Shown here in pieces: positions 54,140 through 62,467 of a DNA stretch of 64,000 nucleotides. Made by a program: the position numbers and the translations under genes. The stretch covers positions 1 to 64,000 of the forward strand of contig NZ_JAFDVD010000011.1 in assembly GCF_016887965.1 (NCBI RefSeq). Direction: 5' to 3'. The stretch comes from Phycicoccus sonneratiae. Lineage in GTDB: Bacteria > Actinomycetota > Actinomycetes > Actinomycetales > Dermatophilaceae. The notes under the pieces were generated by a model. It did no database searches. It was not told the DNA's origin and worked only from the letters and a program-made list of their open reading frames with translations. The first letter of the stretch is position 1, and every line of letters starts with the position of its first letter.

Positions 54140-55234
54140 TCAGGCCAGCCAGCGCAGCAGCGCGGCCTCGCAGTCGACGTACTGGTGCACGGGGCACTGC
54201 TCGTCGTCCATGTGGGCGAGGTTGGGGTCGCCCGGGCCGAAGTTGACGGCCGGCACGCCCATCGCCGAGAACCGGGCGACGTCGGTCCACCCCTGCTTGG
54301 CGACGACGGGTAGCCCGAGCGCCTCGACGAAGGCCTGCGCGGCCGGCAGATGCAGACCGGGCCGGGCCCCGCCCGCGTTGTCGACGACCTCGACGTCGAA
54401 GCCGGCGAAGACCTGGCGCACGTGGGCGTCGGCGTCGGCCTCGGTGAGCGACGGCGCGTACCGGTAGTTGACGGTGACCACGCACCGGTCGGGGATGACG
54501 TTGCCGGCGATGCCGCCCTCGACCCTGACGGCGTTGAGCGCCTCGTGGAACTCGAGCCCGTCGACCTCGCGGGTCTGCGGCCGGTAGTCGACGAGCCGCG
54601 CGAGGACCTCGGCGGCGTCGTGGATCGCGTTGTGCCCCTTCCACGGTCGCGCCGAGTGGGCAGCGATTCCCTTGGTGGACACCTCGGCCCGCAGCGTGCC
54701 CTTGCAGCCGCCCTCGACGCGGGCGTCGGTGGGCTCGAGGAGCACCGCGAAGTCGGCGTCGCCGATGAGGTGGGGAGCCTGCTGCTGCACGTGGAGCAGG
54801 CCGTTGTACTGGGAGTCGATCTCCTCGCCCTCGTAGAAGACGTAGGTGACGTCGCGGCTCGGCTCGGCGAGCTCGTGGAGGACGCGGAGCATCACCGCGA
54901 CCCCGCCCTTCATGTCGACGGTCCCACGGCCCCAGAGGACCTCGCCGTCGGCGCCCTCGACCCGGCGGGTCGGCAGGTTCACCGGGTCGGCGGTCAGCGG
55001 CACGGTGTCGAGGTGCCCGGCGAGGACGACGCGCTCGGCGCGGCCGAGGTCGGTGCGGGCGACGACGGTGTGGCCGATGCGGGTCACGTCGAGCCGCCCC
55101 GTGGCGCGCACCGCGGCCTCGACGGCGTCGGCCAGGACGGCCTCGTCGAGGCTGACCGACGGGATGTCGCAGACCGCCGCGGTGAGCGTGGTGACGTCGG
55201 CGGCGAGGTCGAGGGCGGGGGTGGTCGCGGGCAT
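54140..55234 (-). CDS. dapE: succinyl-diaminopimelate desuccinylase
   Basis: A 364-residue M20 peptidase: [12 protein letters not shown] (metal His), [14 protein letters not shown] (Asp), [13 protein letters not shown] (Glu-Glu), [28 protein letters not shown] and [16 protein letters not shown], ending in [21 protein letters not shown]. It hydrolyses N-succinyl-LL-diaminopimelate. ATG at 55234 gives [10 protein letters not shown]. Divergent from dapD, which catalyses an earlier step of the same route. Confidence 0.95.
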   Translation of the reverse strand: MPATTPALDLAADVTTLTAAVCDIPSVSLDEAVLADAVEAAVRATGRLDVTRIGHTVVARTDLGRAERVVLAGHLDTVPLTADPVNLPTRRVEGADGEVLWGRGTVDMKGGVAVMLRVLHELAEPSRDVTYVFYEGEEIDSQYNGLLHVQQQAPHLIGDADFAVLLEPTDARVEGGCKGTLRAEVSTKGIAAHSARPWKGHNAIHDAAEVLARLVDYRPQTREVDGLEFHEALNAVRVEGGIAGNVIPDRCVVTVNYRYAPSLTEADADAHVRQVFAGFDVEVVDNAGGARPGLHLPAAQAFVEALGLPVVAKQGWTDVARFSAMGVPAVNFGPGDPNLAHMDDEQCPVHQYVDCEAALLRWLA

Positions 55235-55303
55235 GCCGACCACCCTAGTGACGGCCCGAGGCACCGGCCGGGACCGACCTCCCTCCCCCGTACCCTTGGG
55301 GCC

Positions 55304-56227
55304 ATGACGCGCACCGCCTGGGGCCACGGGCTCCTCACGAGAACCCACGACGGCACCGTCCTCGACGCCTGGTACCCGGCCCCCGCGCTCGGCGAGCCCG
55401 ACGGCTCCGACCTGCCCGCCGAGCTCACGGCGCTCGTCGGCGCCGACGACGTGCGCGGCGTCGCGCGCGAGGCCGTCACCGTCTCGGTCGACCTCGACAG
55501 CGCCCCCGCGTCCACCGAGGACGCCTACCTGCGCCTCCACCTCCTCTCGCACCGGCTCGTCGCCCCCAACACGATCGACCTCGACGGCCTCTTCGGCGTC
55601 CTGCCCAACGTCGTGTGGACGACCCAGGGCCCGTGCGCCGTCGACGGCTTCGAGACCACCCGGGCCCGGATGCGCGCCCGCGGCCCGGTCCAGGTGCTGT
55701 CGGTCGACAAGTTCCCGCGGATGGTCGACTACGTCCTCCCGTCCGGGGTCCGCATCGGCGACGCCGACCGCGTGCGCCTCGGCGCCCACCTCGCGAGCGG
55801 CACGACGGTGATGCACGAGGGCTTCGTGAACTTCAACGCCGGCACGCTCGGCACCTCGATGGTCGAGGGCCGGATCAGCCAGGGCGTCGTCGTCGGCGAC
55901 GGCTCCGACATCGGCGGTGGCGCCTCGACGATGGGCACCCTCTCGGGCGGCGGCACGGAACGCGTGAGCATCGGCGAGCGTTGCCTGCTCGGAGCCGAGG
56001 CCGGGCTCGGCATCGCCCTCGGTGACGACTGCGTCGTCGAGGCCGGGCTCTACCTCACGGCCGGGACGAAGGTGACGCTGCCCGACGGCACGGTCACCAA
56101 GGCCCGCGAGCTGTCCGGGCAGGGCAACCTGCTGTTCCTGCGGAACTCGGTCAGTGGCGCGGTCGAGGCCCGGCCGCGCGACGGGCACGGCATCGTGCTC
56201 AACTCGGCCCTGCACGCCAACGACTGA
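55304..56227 (+). CDS. dapD: tetrahydrodipicolinate N-succinyltransferase
   Basis: A 307-residue DapD of the actinobacterial type: N-terminal domain [26 protein letters not shown], then left-handed beta-helix hexapeptides ([56 protein letters not shown]). It succinylates tetrahydrodipicolinate at the start of the succinylase branch of DAP synthesis. ATG at 55304, in a divergent 69-bp region with dapE. Confidence 0.96.
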   Translation: MTRTAWGHGLLTRTHDGTVLDAWYPAPALGEPDGSDLPAELTALVGADDVRGVAREAVTVSVDLDSAPASTEDAYLRLHLLSHRLVAPNTIDLDGLFGVLPNVVWTTQGPCAVDGFETTRARMRARGPVQVLSVDKFPRMVDYVLPSGVRIGDADRVRLGAHLASGTTVMHEGFVNFNAGTLGTSMVEGRISQGVVVGDGSDIGGGASTMGTLSGGGTERVSIGERCLLGAEAGLGIALGDDCVVEAGLYLTAGTKVTLPDGTVTKARELSGQGNLLFLRNSVSGAVEARPRDGHGIVLNSALHAND

Positions 56228-56275
56228 CGCCGTCCCACCCCGTCCGCCCACCCCTGACCCCCGGAGGACCACCCG

Positions 56276-57160
56276 ATGCCGCGCACGACCCGTGGCGCCG
56301 TCACCCTCGCCGAGGAGCGACCCCGCACGCGCCGTCGGCGCTGGGCCGCGGGCGTCGTCACGGTCGCCGTGCTCGGGGTGGTCGTCGCCGGCGGCTGGAT
56401 CGGCGTCCAGCGCCTCGTGCACGCCGTCACGGGCGAGCAGTGTCGCGTGACGGCGGCCGGCGCGGCCTGGGACTGGGCGCCCGACCAGGCGAGCAACGCG
56501 GCCGCCATCACGGCCATCGCCGTCAAGCGCGACCTGCCGCCGCGCGCGGCCTCCATCGCCATCGCGACGGCCATGCAGGAGTCGAAGGTCCGCAACGTCC
56601 GCTTCGGCGACCGCGACTCCCTCGGCCTCTTCCAGCAGCGGCCGTCGCAGGGCTGGGGCAGCGCCGAGCAGATCCTCGACCCCGAGTACTCGACGAACAA
56701 GTTCTACGACGCCCTCGAGAAGGTCGACGGCTACGCCTCGATGGAGATCGCCGACGCCGCCCAGGCGGTGCAGCGCTCGGCGGCCGGCGAGGCCTACGCG
56801 CAGCACGAGGGCAAGGCGCGCGCCACCGCGTCCGTCCTCTCCGGCCAGACCCACGCCGGCATCGGCTGCGCCCTGCGCGACCCGGACACCGAGGGCTCGC
56901 CCCAGGACGTCGCCGCCCTGCTCACGAAGGACTTCGGGCTGAAGGGCACGGTCGACGGCTCGACGGTGCGGGTCTCGGCGCCCTCGCGCGACCTCGCGTG
57001 GGCGGTCGGGTCGTGGGCCGTGGCCCGCGCCACCGACACCGGGGTCGTCGGGGTCTCGACCGACGGGCGCACCTGGACCCGGTCGATGGAGGACGCGGCA
57101 CTCTCCTGGTCCCGCGACGGCGACGCCGGGCAGCGCGAGGTCGTCATCCGCCTCGCCTGA
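56276..57160 (+). CDS. membrane-anchored transglycosylase-like protein
   Basis: A 294-residue protein: basic N-terminus, one TM (about 24-48), then ASIAIATAMQESKVRNVRFGDRDSLGLFQQRPSQGWGSAEQILDPEYSTNKFYDAL, a lytic-transglycosylase-like region with the catalytic-type Glu in MQES. The C-terminal part is a separate soluble region. Common in actinobacteria as an uncharacterised protein; probably acts on peptidoglycan. ATG at 56276, 48 bp after dapD, with GGAGGA ribosome site. Confidence 0.85.
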   Translation: MPRTTRGAVTLAEERPRTRRRRWAAGVVTVAVLGVVVAGGWIGVQRLVHAVTGEQCRVTAAGAAWDWAPDQASNAAAITAIAVKRDLPPRAASIAIATAMQESKVRNVRFGDRDSLGLFQQRPSQGWGSAEQILDPEYSTNKFYDALEKVDGYASMEIADAAQAVQRSAAGEAYAQHEGKARATASVLSGQTHAGIGCALRDPDTEGSPQDVAALLTKDFGLKGTVDGSTVRVSAPSRDLAWAVGSWAVARATDTGVVGVSTDGRTWTRSMEDAALSWSRDGDAGQREVVIRLA

Positions 57161-57185
57161 CCCCGGTGTTCCCGACTTTGTGGGG
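57161..57185. repeat. left inverted repeat of DUF559-type gene
   Basis: CCCGACTTTGTGGGG at 57171-57185 is the exact inverse of 58431-58445. With one mismatch and one gap the match extends over about 25 bases on the outer side (57161 and 58455). It begins just after the stop of the transglycosylase-like gene and 24 bp from the DUF559-type gene stop. Confidence 0.85.
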
Positions 57186-57209
57186 CCCCGTCCTCCCGAC
57201 ACGCCGTGC

Positions 57210-58241
57210 TCACCCGTCGTCGGCGGGCCGGCGCAGACAGAGTCGGGGCGCACACCGACAGTCGGGCAGCTCCTCGTGGCAGACCCCGCAGGCCAGCTCA
57301 GCGCGGGAGGGGCCGGTCGGCGCCGCGGCGGCCACCCGGGCGGCCAGCGCCTGCCCGCTCCGGAGGTCGTGAGTGCCCCAGCTCGCGACCCCGAGCCCGA
57401 CCTCGCGCAGCCGGTCCGCACGCACCGCAGCCGCCACCAACCGCCGAGCCACGGCATCGGGCGACGGGTCTGCTCCGTCGAGACCGAGGAACTTGCCCAC
57501 CCCGTCGGCCTCGCCCACGACCCGCAAGCCCTGCCAGAGGTTGTCGACCCGTCCGATGAACGCACCACTGGCGCGGTCGCGCACCTCGACCTGCGGCAGT
57601 GGTGTCGGGAGCCAGCCGGAGAGCACCGCGACCGACGCCGACTCGAACCACGACTCGCGCCGCCCGTCGACCAGCCCGATGCCCCACCGTGCCGTCCGGA
57701 CGCCCGGCCACCGGTGCTGCATCTGCCGGACGGCCACGAGCTCGCTCGGCGGCACGCCCCGGCGGACCACCGCGTCGGCGACCGCCAGCCCGTCGGTGCG
57801 TCGCAGGGTCCGCAGGCAGTCGACGGCCGTGCGGGCCAGGCCGGTGACGACGATGCCGTCGACGATGGTGACGTGCTCGTCGGGCAGCACGGACCGACGG
57901 ACGTCGACCCACTCGGGGTCGTCGCTGGTCCGCCGGGCGCGGTCGATGGTGATGCTCACCGCGGCGGGGAGCCGCGAGGGCACCGGGAGGCCGTGGACCA
58001 CGGCCGCCGAGACGTGGGTGACGACCCCTCCGGTCCAGCGGGTCTGCGCGTGCCGGGTCAGGGCGCGGTGACGCGTGACCTCGTCGGCGAGGTGCCACGC
58101 CACGGCGTCCGCGAAGACCCGCGGCGCCACCTCGAGGACGTCGTCGCGGCGCGACCGCAGGTGGAACTGGTGACGCGTCCATCCTCGACCCAGCGCGTCG
58201 GCCCGGTCGAAGGCCAGCGGCAGTCCGTCCAGTCCCCTCAC
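57210..58241 (-). CDS. AbiEi/DUF559-type nuclease-like protein, cassette two
   Basis: A 343-residue protein related in plan to the one at 6642-7580: an N-terminal AbiEi-type region (LGRGWTRHQFHLRSRRDDVLEVAPRVFA), then a DUF559/PD-(D/E)XK-like region with GRVDNLW and VVGEADGVGKF, then LRE-LG-GVASWGTHDL. The Asp, Glu and Lys positions are well kept. It ends in a Cys-rich tail (ACGVCHEELPDCRCAPRLCLRR) that could bind zinc. GTG start, no strong ribosome site. The gene is framed by inverted repeats at 57161-57185 and 58431-58455. Activity and role unknown. Confidence 0.82.
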   Translation of the reverse strand: MRGLDGLPLAFDRADALGRGWTRHQFHLRSRRDDVLEVAPRVFADAVAWHLADEVTRHRALTRHAQTRWTGGVVTHVSAAVVHGLPVPSRLPAAVSITIDRARRTSDDPEWVDVRRSVLPDEHVTIVDGIVVTGLARTAVDCLRTLRRTDGLAVADAVVRRGVPPSELVAVRQMQHRWPGVRTARWGIGLVDGRRESWFESASVAVLSGWLPTPLPQVEVRDRASGAFIGRVDNLWQGLRVVGEADGVGKFLGLDGADPSPDAVARRLVAAAVRADRLREVGLGVASWGTHDLRSGQALAARVAAAAPTGPSRAELACGVCHEELPDCRCAPRLCLRRPADDG

Positions 58242-58290
58242 CCGTGGACGGTCGCACCCCCTGCCGGTCCGTCGTCAGGCCCCGGCGTCA

Positions 58291-58332
58291 CCCTGTGGAC
58301 GACGCCACCCAGGGTCCTCCCTGTGGACGACG
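58291..58332. repeat. 14-bp direct repeats upstream of DUF559-type gene
   Basis: CCCTGTGGACGACG occurs at 58291-58304 and 58319-58332, exactly 28 bp apart. On the other strand each includes TCGTCCACA, one mismatch from the actinobacterial DnaA-box TTGTCCACA. A similar near box lies upstream of the other DUF559-type gene. Confidence 0.75.
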
Positions 58333-58357
58333 GGCGGGCAGCCCCCCCACACACACG

Positions 58358-58395
58358 CAGCGGACCTGCCCCACTGTGTGGGTGCAGGTCCGCTG
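58358..58395. terminator. long near-perfect hairpin between gltA and DUF559-type gene
   Basis: CAGCGGACCTGC (58358-58369) pairs perfectly with GCAGGTCCGCTG (58384-58395). The loop contains CCCAC/GTGGG, extending the stem to 17 pairs with a single bulged T and a three-base loop. It lies inside the inverted repeats, after the gltA stop, and can act as its terminator; no T-tract. Confidence 0.65.
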
Positions 58396-58430
58396 GGGGG
58401 CGGTCGGAGCCGCGTGTCGGCCGGCTGGAC

Positions 58431-58455
58431 CCCCACAAAGTCGGGGACAACCGGG
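58431..58455. repeat. right inverted repeat of DUF559-type gene
   Basis: CCCCACAAAGTCGGG at 58431-58445 is the perfect inverse of 57171-57185, with the outer GACAACCGGGG also partly matching. Between them lie only the DUF559-type gene and its upstream repeats. Confidence 0.85.
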
Positions 58456-58470
58456 GGGGAGGTGAGTGCC

Positions 58471-59757
<1,287 letters not shown>

Positions 59758-59770
59758 GGCGCGATCCTTG

Positions 59771-59823
59771 GGTTCTGGGGGTTCTGGGGGGTCTGGGGCT
59801 TCTGGGCGTTCAGGGGGTTCTGG
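59771..59823. repeat. G-rich tandem repeat before gltA
   Basis: Five to six imperfect copies of a unit like GTTCTGGGGG (7-10 bp each) lie 14-66 bp upstream of the gltA start. The plus strand has runs GGGG, GGGGGG, GGGG, GGG and GGGGG within 50 bp, enough to form a G-quadruplex, on the template strand of gltA. Confidence 0.75.
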
Positions 59824-59904
59824 TAGGGCTCTCGGACTTCCTTCGACCCTACCCGCCGGTCAGGAACGCGAGAAACGCGGCCGACGTGAGATTCCCCGCT
59901 CCGG

Positions 59905-61053
59905 TCAGGCCAGCCGCCGAGCGGCTGCCGCGATGCGCTCGTCGGTCGCGGTGAGGGCGATGCGCACGTGCTCGCGGCCCGCGGGCCCGTAGAAGTCGCC
60001 GGGGGCCACGAGGACCCCCCGCCCGGCCAGCCGGTCGAGGGTGACCCGGGCCGGCTCCCCCGCCGTCGCCCAGAGGTAGAGACCGGCCTCGGAGTGCTCG
60101 ACCCGCAGCCCGAAGGCCTCGACCGCCGGGCGCAGCACCGCCCGCCGGGCCGCGTAGCGCGCCTTCTGCTCGGTCACGTGCGCGATGTCGCCGAGGGCGG
60201 CGAGCAGGGCCCGCTGCACCGGCCAGGGGACGATCATCCCGGCGTGCTTGCGCACCTCGAGCAGCCGCCCGACGAGCGCGGGGTCACCGGCGACGAAGGC
60301 CGCCCGGTAGCCCGCGAGGTTGGACTGCTTGGAGAGCGAGTAGACGGCGAGCAGCCCCTCGTGCGACCCGTCGCAGACACGCGGGTCGAGGATGCTCGGT
60401 GTGGTGGGCGGTTCGGTCGAACCCGCCTCCCGCGGTCGCCAGTCGAGCTCGGCGTAGCACTCGTCGGACGCGACGACGACGTCGTGCTCACGCGCCCAGG
60501 CGACGACCTTCGCGAGGTGCTCGACGCCGAGGACCTGACCGGTGGGGTTGCCGGGAGTGTTGAGCCACAACAGCTTCGGCGTGGTGGCCGGGGTGAGCGG
60601 GCCGAGGGCGGCCAGCCCGTCGACCGCCATCGGCACGGCCTGCGCCAGCCGGGCGCCGACGTCGTAGGTCGGGTACGCGACGCGCGGGAACGCCACGACG
60701 TCGCCCTCACCGAGCCCGAGCAGGGTCGGCAGCCAGGCGACCAGCTCCTTGGACCCGATCGTCGGAAGCACGGCGGCCGGGTCGACGCCCGGGGCGCCGC
60801 GCCGTGTCTCGAACCACGCGGCCACCGCCTCGCGCAGGTCGGCGGTCCCGTGGGTCTGCGGGTAGCCCGGGGCGTCGGCCGCGGCGGCGAGGGCCTCCTG
60901 CACGAGCCGGGGCGTGGGGTCGACGGGCGTGCCGACCGACAGGTCGACGAGGCCGTGGCCCGCGTCGTCGCCGAGCGAGGGGTCGGAGAACGCGCTCGCC
61001 CGCTCCTTGGCGGGAGCGAGCGAGTCCCAGGGGAAGTCGGGGAGGGTCAGCAC
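59905..61053 (-). CDS. dapC: succinyldiaminopimelate transaminase
   Basis: A 382-residue class I/II aminotransferase: DLSVGTPVDPTPRLVQEALAAAADAPGYPQTHGTADLREAVAAWF, TIGSKELVAWLPTLLGLGEGDVV, LLWLNTPGNPTGQVLG, the PLP-lysine motif SLSKQSNLAGYRAAFVAG and RALLAALGD. It supplies the amino group for N-succinyl-LL-diaminopimelate. The GTG at 61053 starts 4 bp after the ferredoxin stop. Neighbour ferredoxin is as in Mycobacterium (fdxC-dapC, from memory). Classed as DapC by that context. Confidence 0.92.
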   Translation of the reverse strand: MLTLPDFPWDSLAPAKERASAFSDPSLGDDAGHGLVDLSVGTPVDPTPRLVQEALAAAADAPGYPQTHGTADLREAVAAWFETRRGAPGVDPAAVLPTIGSKELVAWLPTLLGLGEGDVVAFPRVAYPTYDVGARLAQAVPMAVDGLAALGPLTPATTPKLLWLNTPGNPTGQVLGVEHLAKVVAWAREHDVVVASDECYAELDWRPREAGSTEPPTTPSILDPRVCDGSHEGLLAVYSLSKQSNLAGYRAAFVAGDPALVGRLLEVRKHAGMIVPWPVQRALLAALGDIAHVTEQKARYAARRAVLRPAVEAFGLRVEHSEAGLYLWATAGEPARVTLDRLAGRGVLVAPGDFYGPAGREHVRIALTATDERIAAAARRLA

Positions 61054-61057
61054 CCCG

Positions 61058-61384
61058 TCACTCGTCGTGCTCCTGCGGGGGGAGGTCGGCGATGATCGGG
61101 TGGTCCTTGGCGATGACGCCGAGCTTCGCGGCACCGCCCGGGCTGCCGAGGTCGTCGAAGAACTCGACGTTGGCCTTGTAGTAGTCGGCCCACTGCTCGG
61201 GCACGTCGTCCTCGTAGTAGATGGCCTCGACCGGGCACACCGGCTCGCAGGCACCGCAGTCGACGCACTCGTCCGGGTGGATGTAGAGGCTGCGCTCGCC
61301 CTCGTAGATGCAGTCGACGGGGCACTCCTCGATGCAGGCCTTGTCCTTCAGGTCCACACAGGGCTGCGCGATCACGTACGTCAT
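61058..61384 (-). CDS. fdxA: seven-iron ferredoxin
   Basis: A 108-residue ferredoxin with eight cysteines: C9, C17, C21, C25 ([20 protein letters not shown]) and C40, C43, C46, C50 ([14 protein letters not shown]), the 3Fe-4S/4Fe-4S pattern, then an actinobacterial tail ending PPQEHDE. Electron carrier. ATG at 61384; only 21 bp from the divergent GNAT start. Ends 4 bp before the dapC start and is co-transcribed. Confidence 0.94.
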   Translation of the reverse strand: MTYVIAQPCVDLKDKACIEECPVDCIYEGERSLYIHPDECVDCGACEPVCPVEAIYYEDDVPEQWADYYKANVEFFDDLGSPGGAAKLGVIAKDHPIIADLPPQEHDE

Positions 61385-61405
61385 GGCGCCCATACTATTC
61401 ACGGC

Positions 61406-62467
61406 ATGCAGACCCCGGAGGGCGGCCCGCCGCCGCACTCCCCGACCGTCCCGACGGCCGGGACGCGGGTCGTCGTGCGCCACCGGCTGCCCGCCCCCGA
61501 CGCCCTCACCGGGGCCACGCTCACCGACGTCGTCGGCGTCCTCGTCCACGCCGACGACGAGCACCTCCTCGTGCGGACCCGCCGCGGCGAGGTGGGCGTG
61601 CCGCGGGCCGCGGTGACGGCCGTCAAGGAGGTCCCGCCGACCCCGTCGCGCCGTGGCGCCCCGCACCTCGCGCTGTCGGTCGAGGACCTCCAGCGGGTCA
61701 TGGTCGGCGCCTGGCCGGCGGTCGAGACCGAGCACCTCGGCGACTGGCTGCTCCGCGCGGCCGACGGCTTCACCCACCGCGCCAACTCGGTGATGACCGC
61801 CGGCGACCCCGGCCGGACGCTGGCCGAGGCCGTCGACGTCGTCGAGGACTGGTACCGCGCCCGGTCCCTCCCCCCGGCGCTGACCCTCGCGGGACCTGTC
61901 GGCTTCGAGCTCGCGGGCGACCCGCTCGGCGCCCTGCTGCTGGCCCGCCGGTACCACCCCCGCGTACCGACGACCACCCTCACCGCGGCCGTCGCCACGG
62001 TGCTCGAGGTGGCTCCGACGTCCTCGGCGGTCGCGGTGACGACGTCGACCCGGTTGTCGGACACCTGGTTCGCGGCCTACGAGGGCTACCGCGAGGCGCC
62101 GGCGGGCCCGGCGCGGGCGGTCCTCACCGGGTCACCGGAACAGGTGTTCGCGACGGCCACGGACGGTGGGCGGGTCGTCGGCGTCGGGCGGCTCGGCGTC
62201 GCCGCCACCTGGGGCGGCGTCGCCGCGATGTGGGTGGACCTCTCGGCCCGGCGCCGGGGCGTCGCCCGCGCCCTGCTCACCGCCCTCGCCGACGAGGCGC
62301 ACCGGCGCGGCATCCGGTCACTGCACCTGCAGACCGACACGGACAACGCTGCGGCACAGGCGCTCTACCGCGGTGCGGGCTTCGTGCCGCACCACGAGTA
62401 CGTGACGCTCACCCTCGCCCGACACCGACCGGCCGGCCGGGTCAGGGAGCCTTCGTCGTGCAGGTGA
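61406..62467 (+). CDS. GNAT family N-acetyltransferase
   Basis: A 353-residue protein: N-terminal part with [57 protein letters not shown], a middle region, and a C-terminal GNAT domain (about 200-345; [55 protein letters not shown], with the acetyl-CoA loop RRRGVARAL). The acetyl acceptor is unknown. ATG at 61406. Its 3' end overlaps the stop of the convergent VanW gene by 26 bp. Confidence 0.9.
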   Translation: MQTPEGGPPPHSPTVPTAGTRVVVRHRLPAPDALTGATLTDVVGVLVHADDEHLLVRTRRGEVGVPRAAVTAVKEVPPTPSRRGAPHLALSVEDLQRVMVGAWPAVETEHLGDWLLRAADGFTHRANSVMTAGDPGRTLAEAVDVVEDWYRARSLPPALTLAGPVGFELAGDPLGALLLARRYHPRVPTTTLTAAVATVLEVAPTSSAVAVTTSTRLSDTWFAAYEGYREAPAGPARAVLTGSPEQVFATATDGGRVVGVGRLGVAATWGGVAAMWVDLSARRRGVARALLTALADEAHRRGIRSLHLQTDTDNAAAQALYRGAGFVPHHEYVTLTLARHRPAGRVREPSSCR

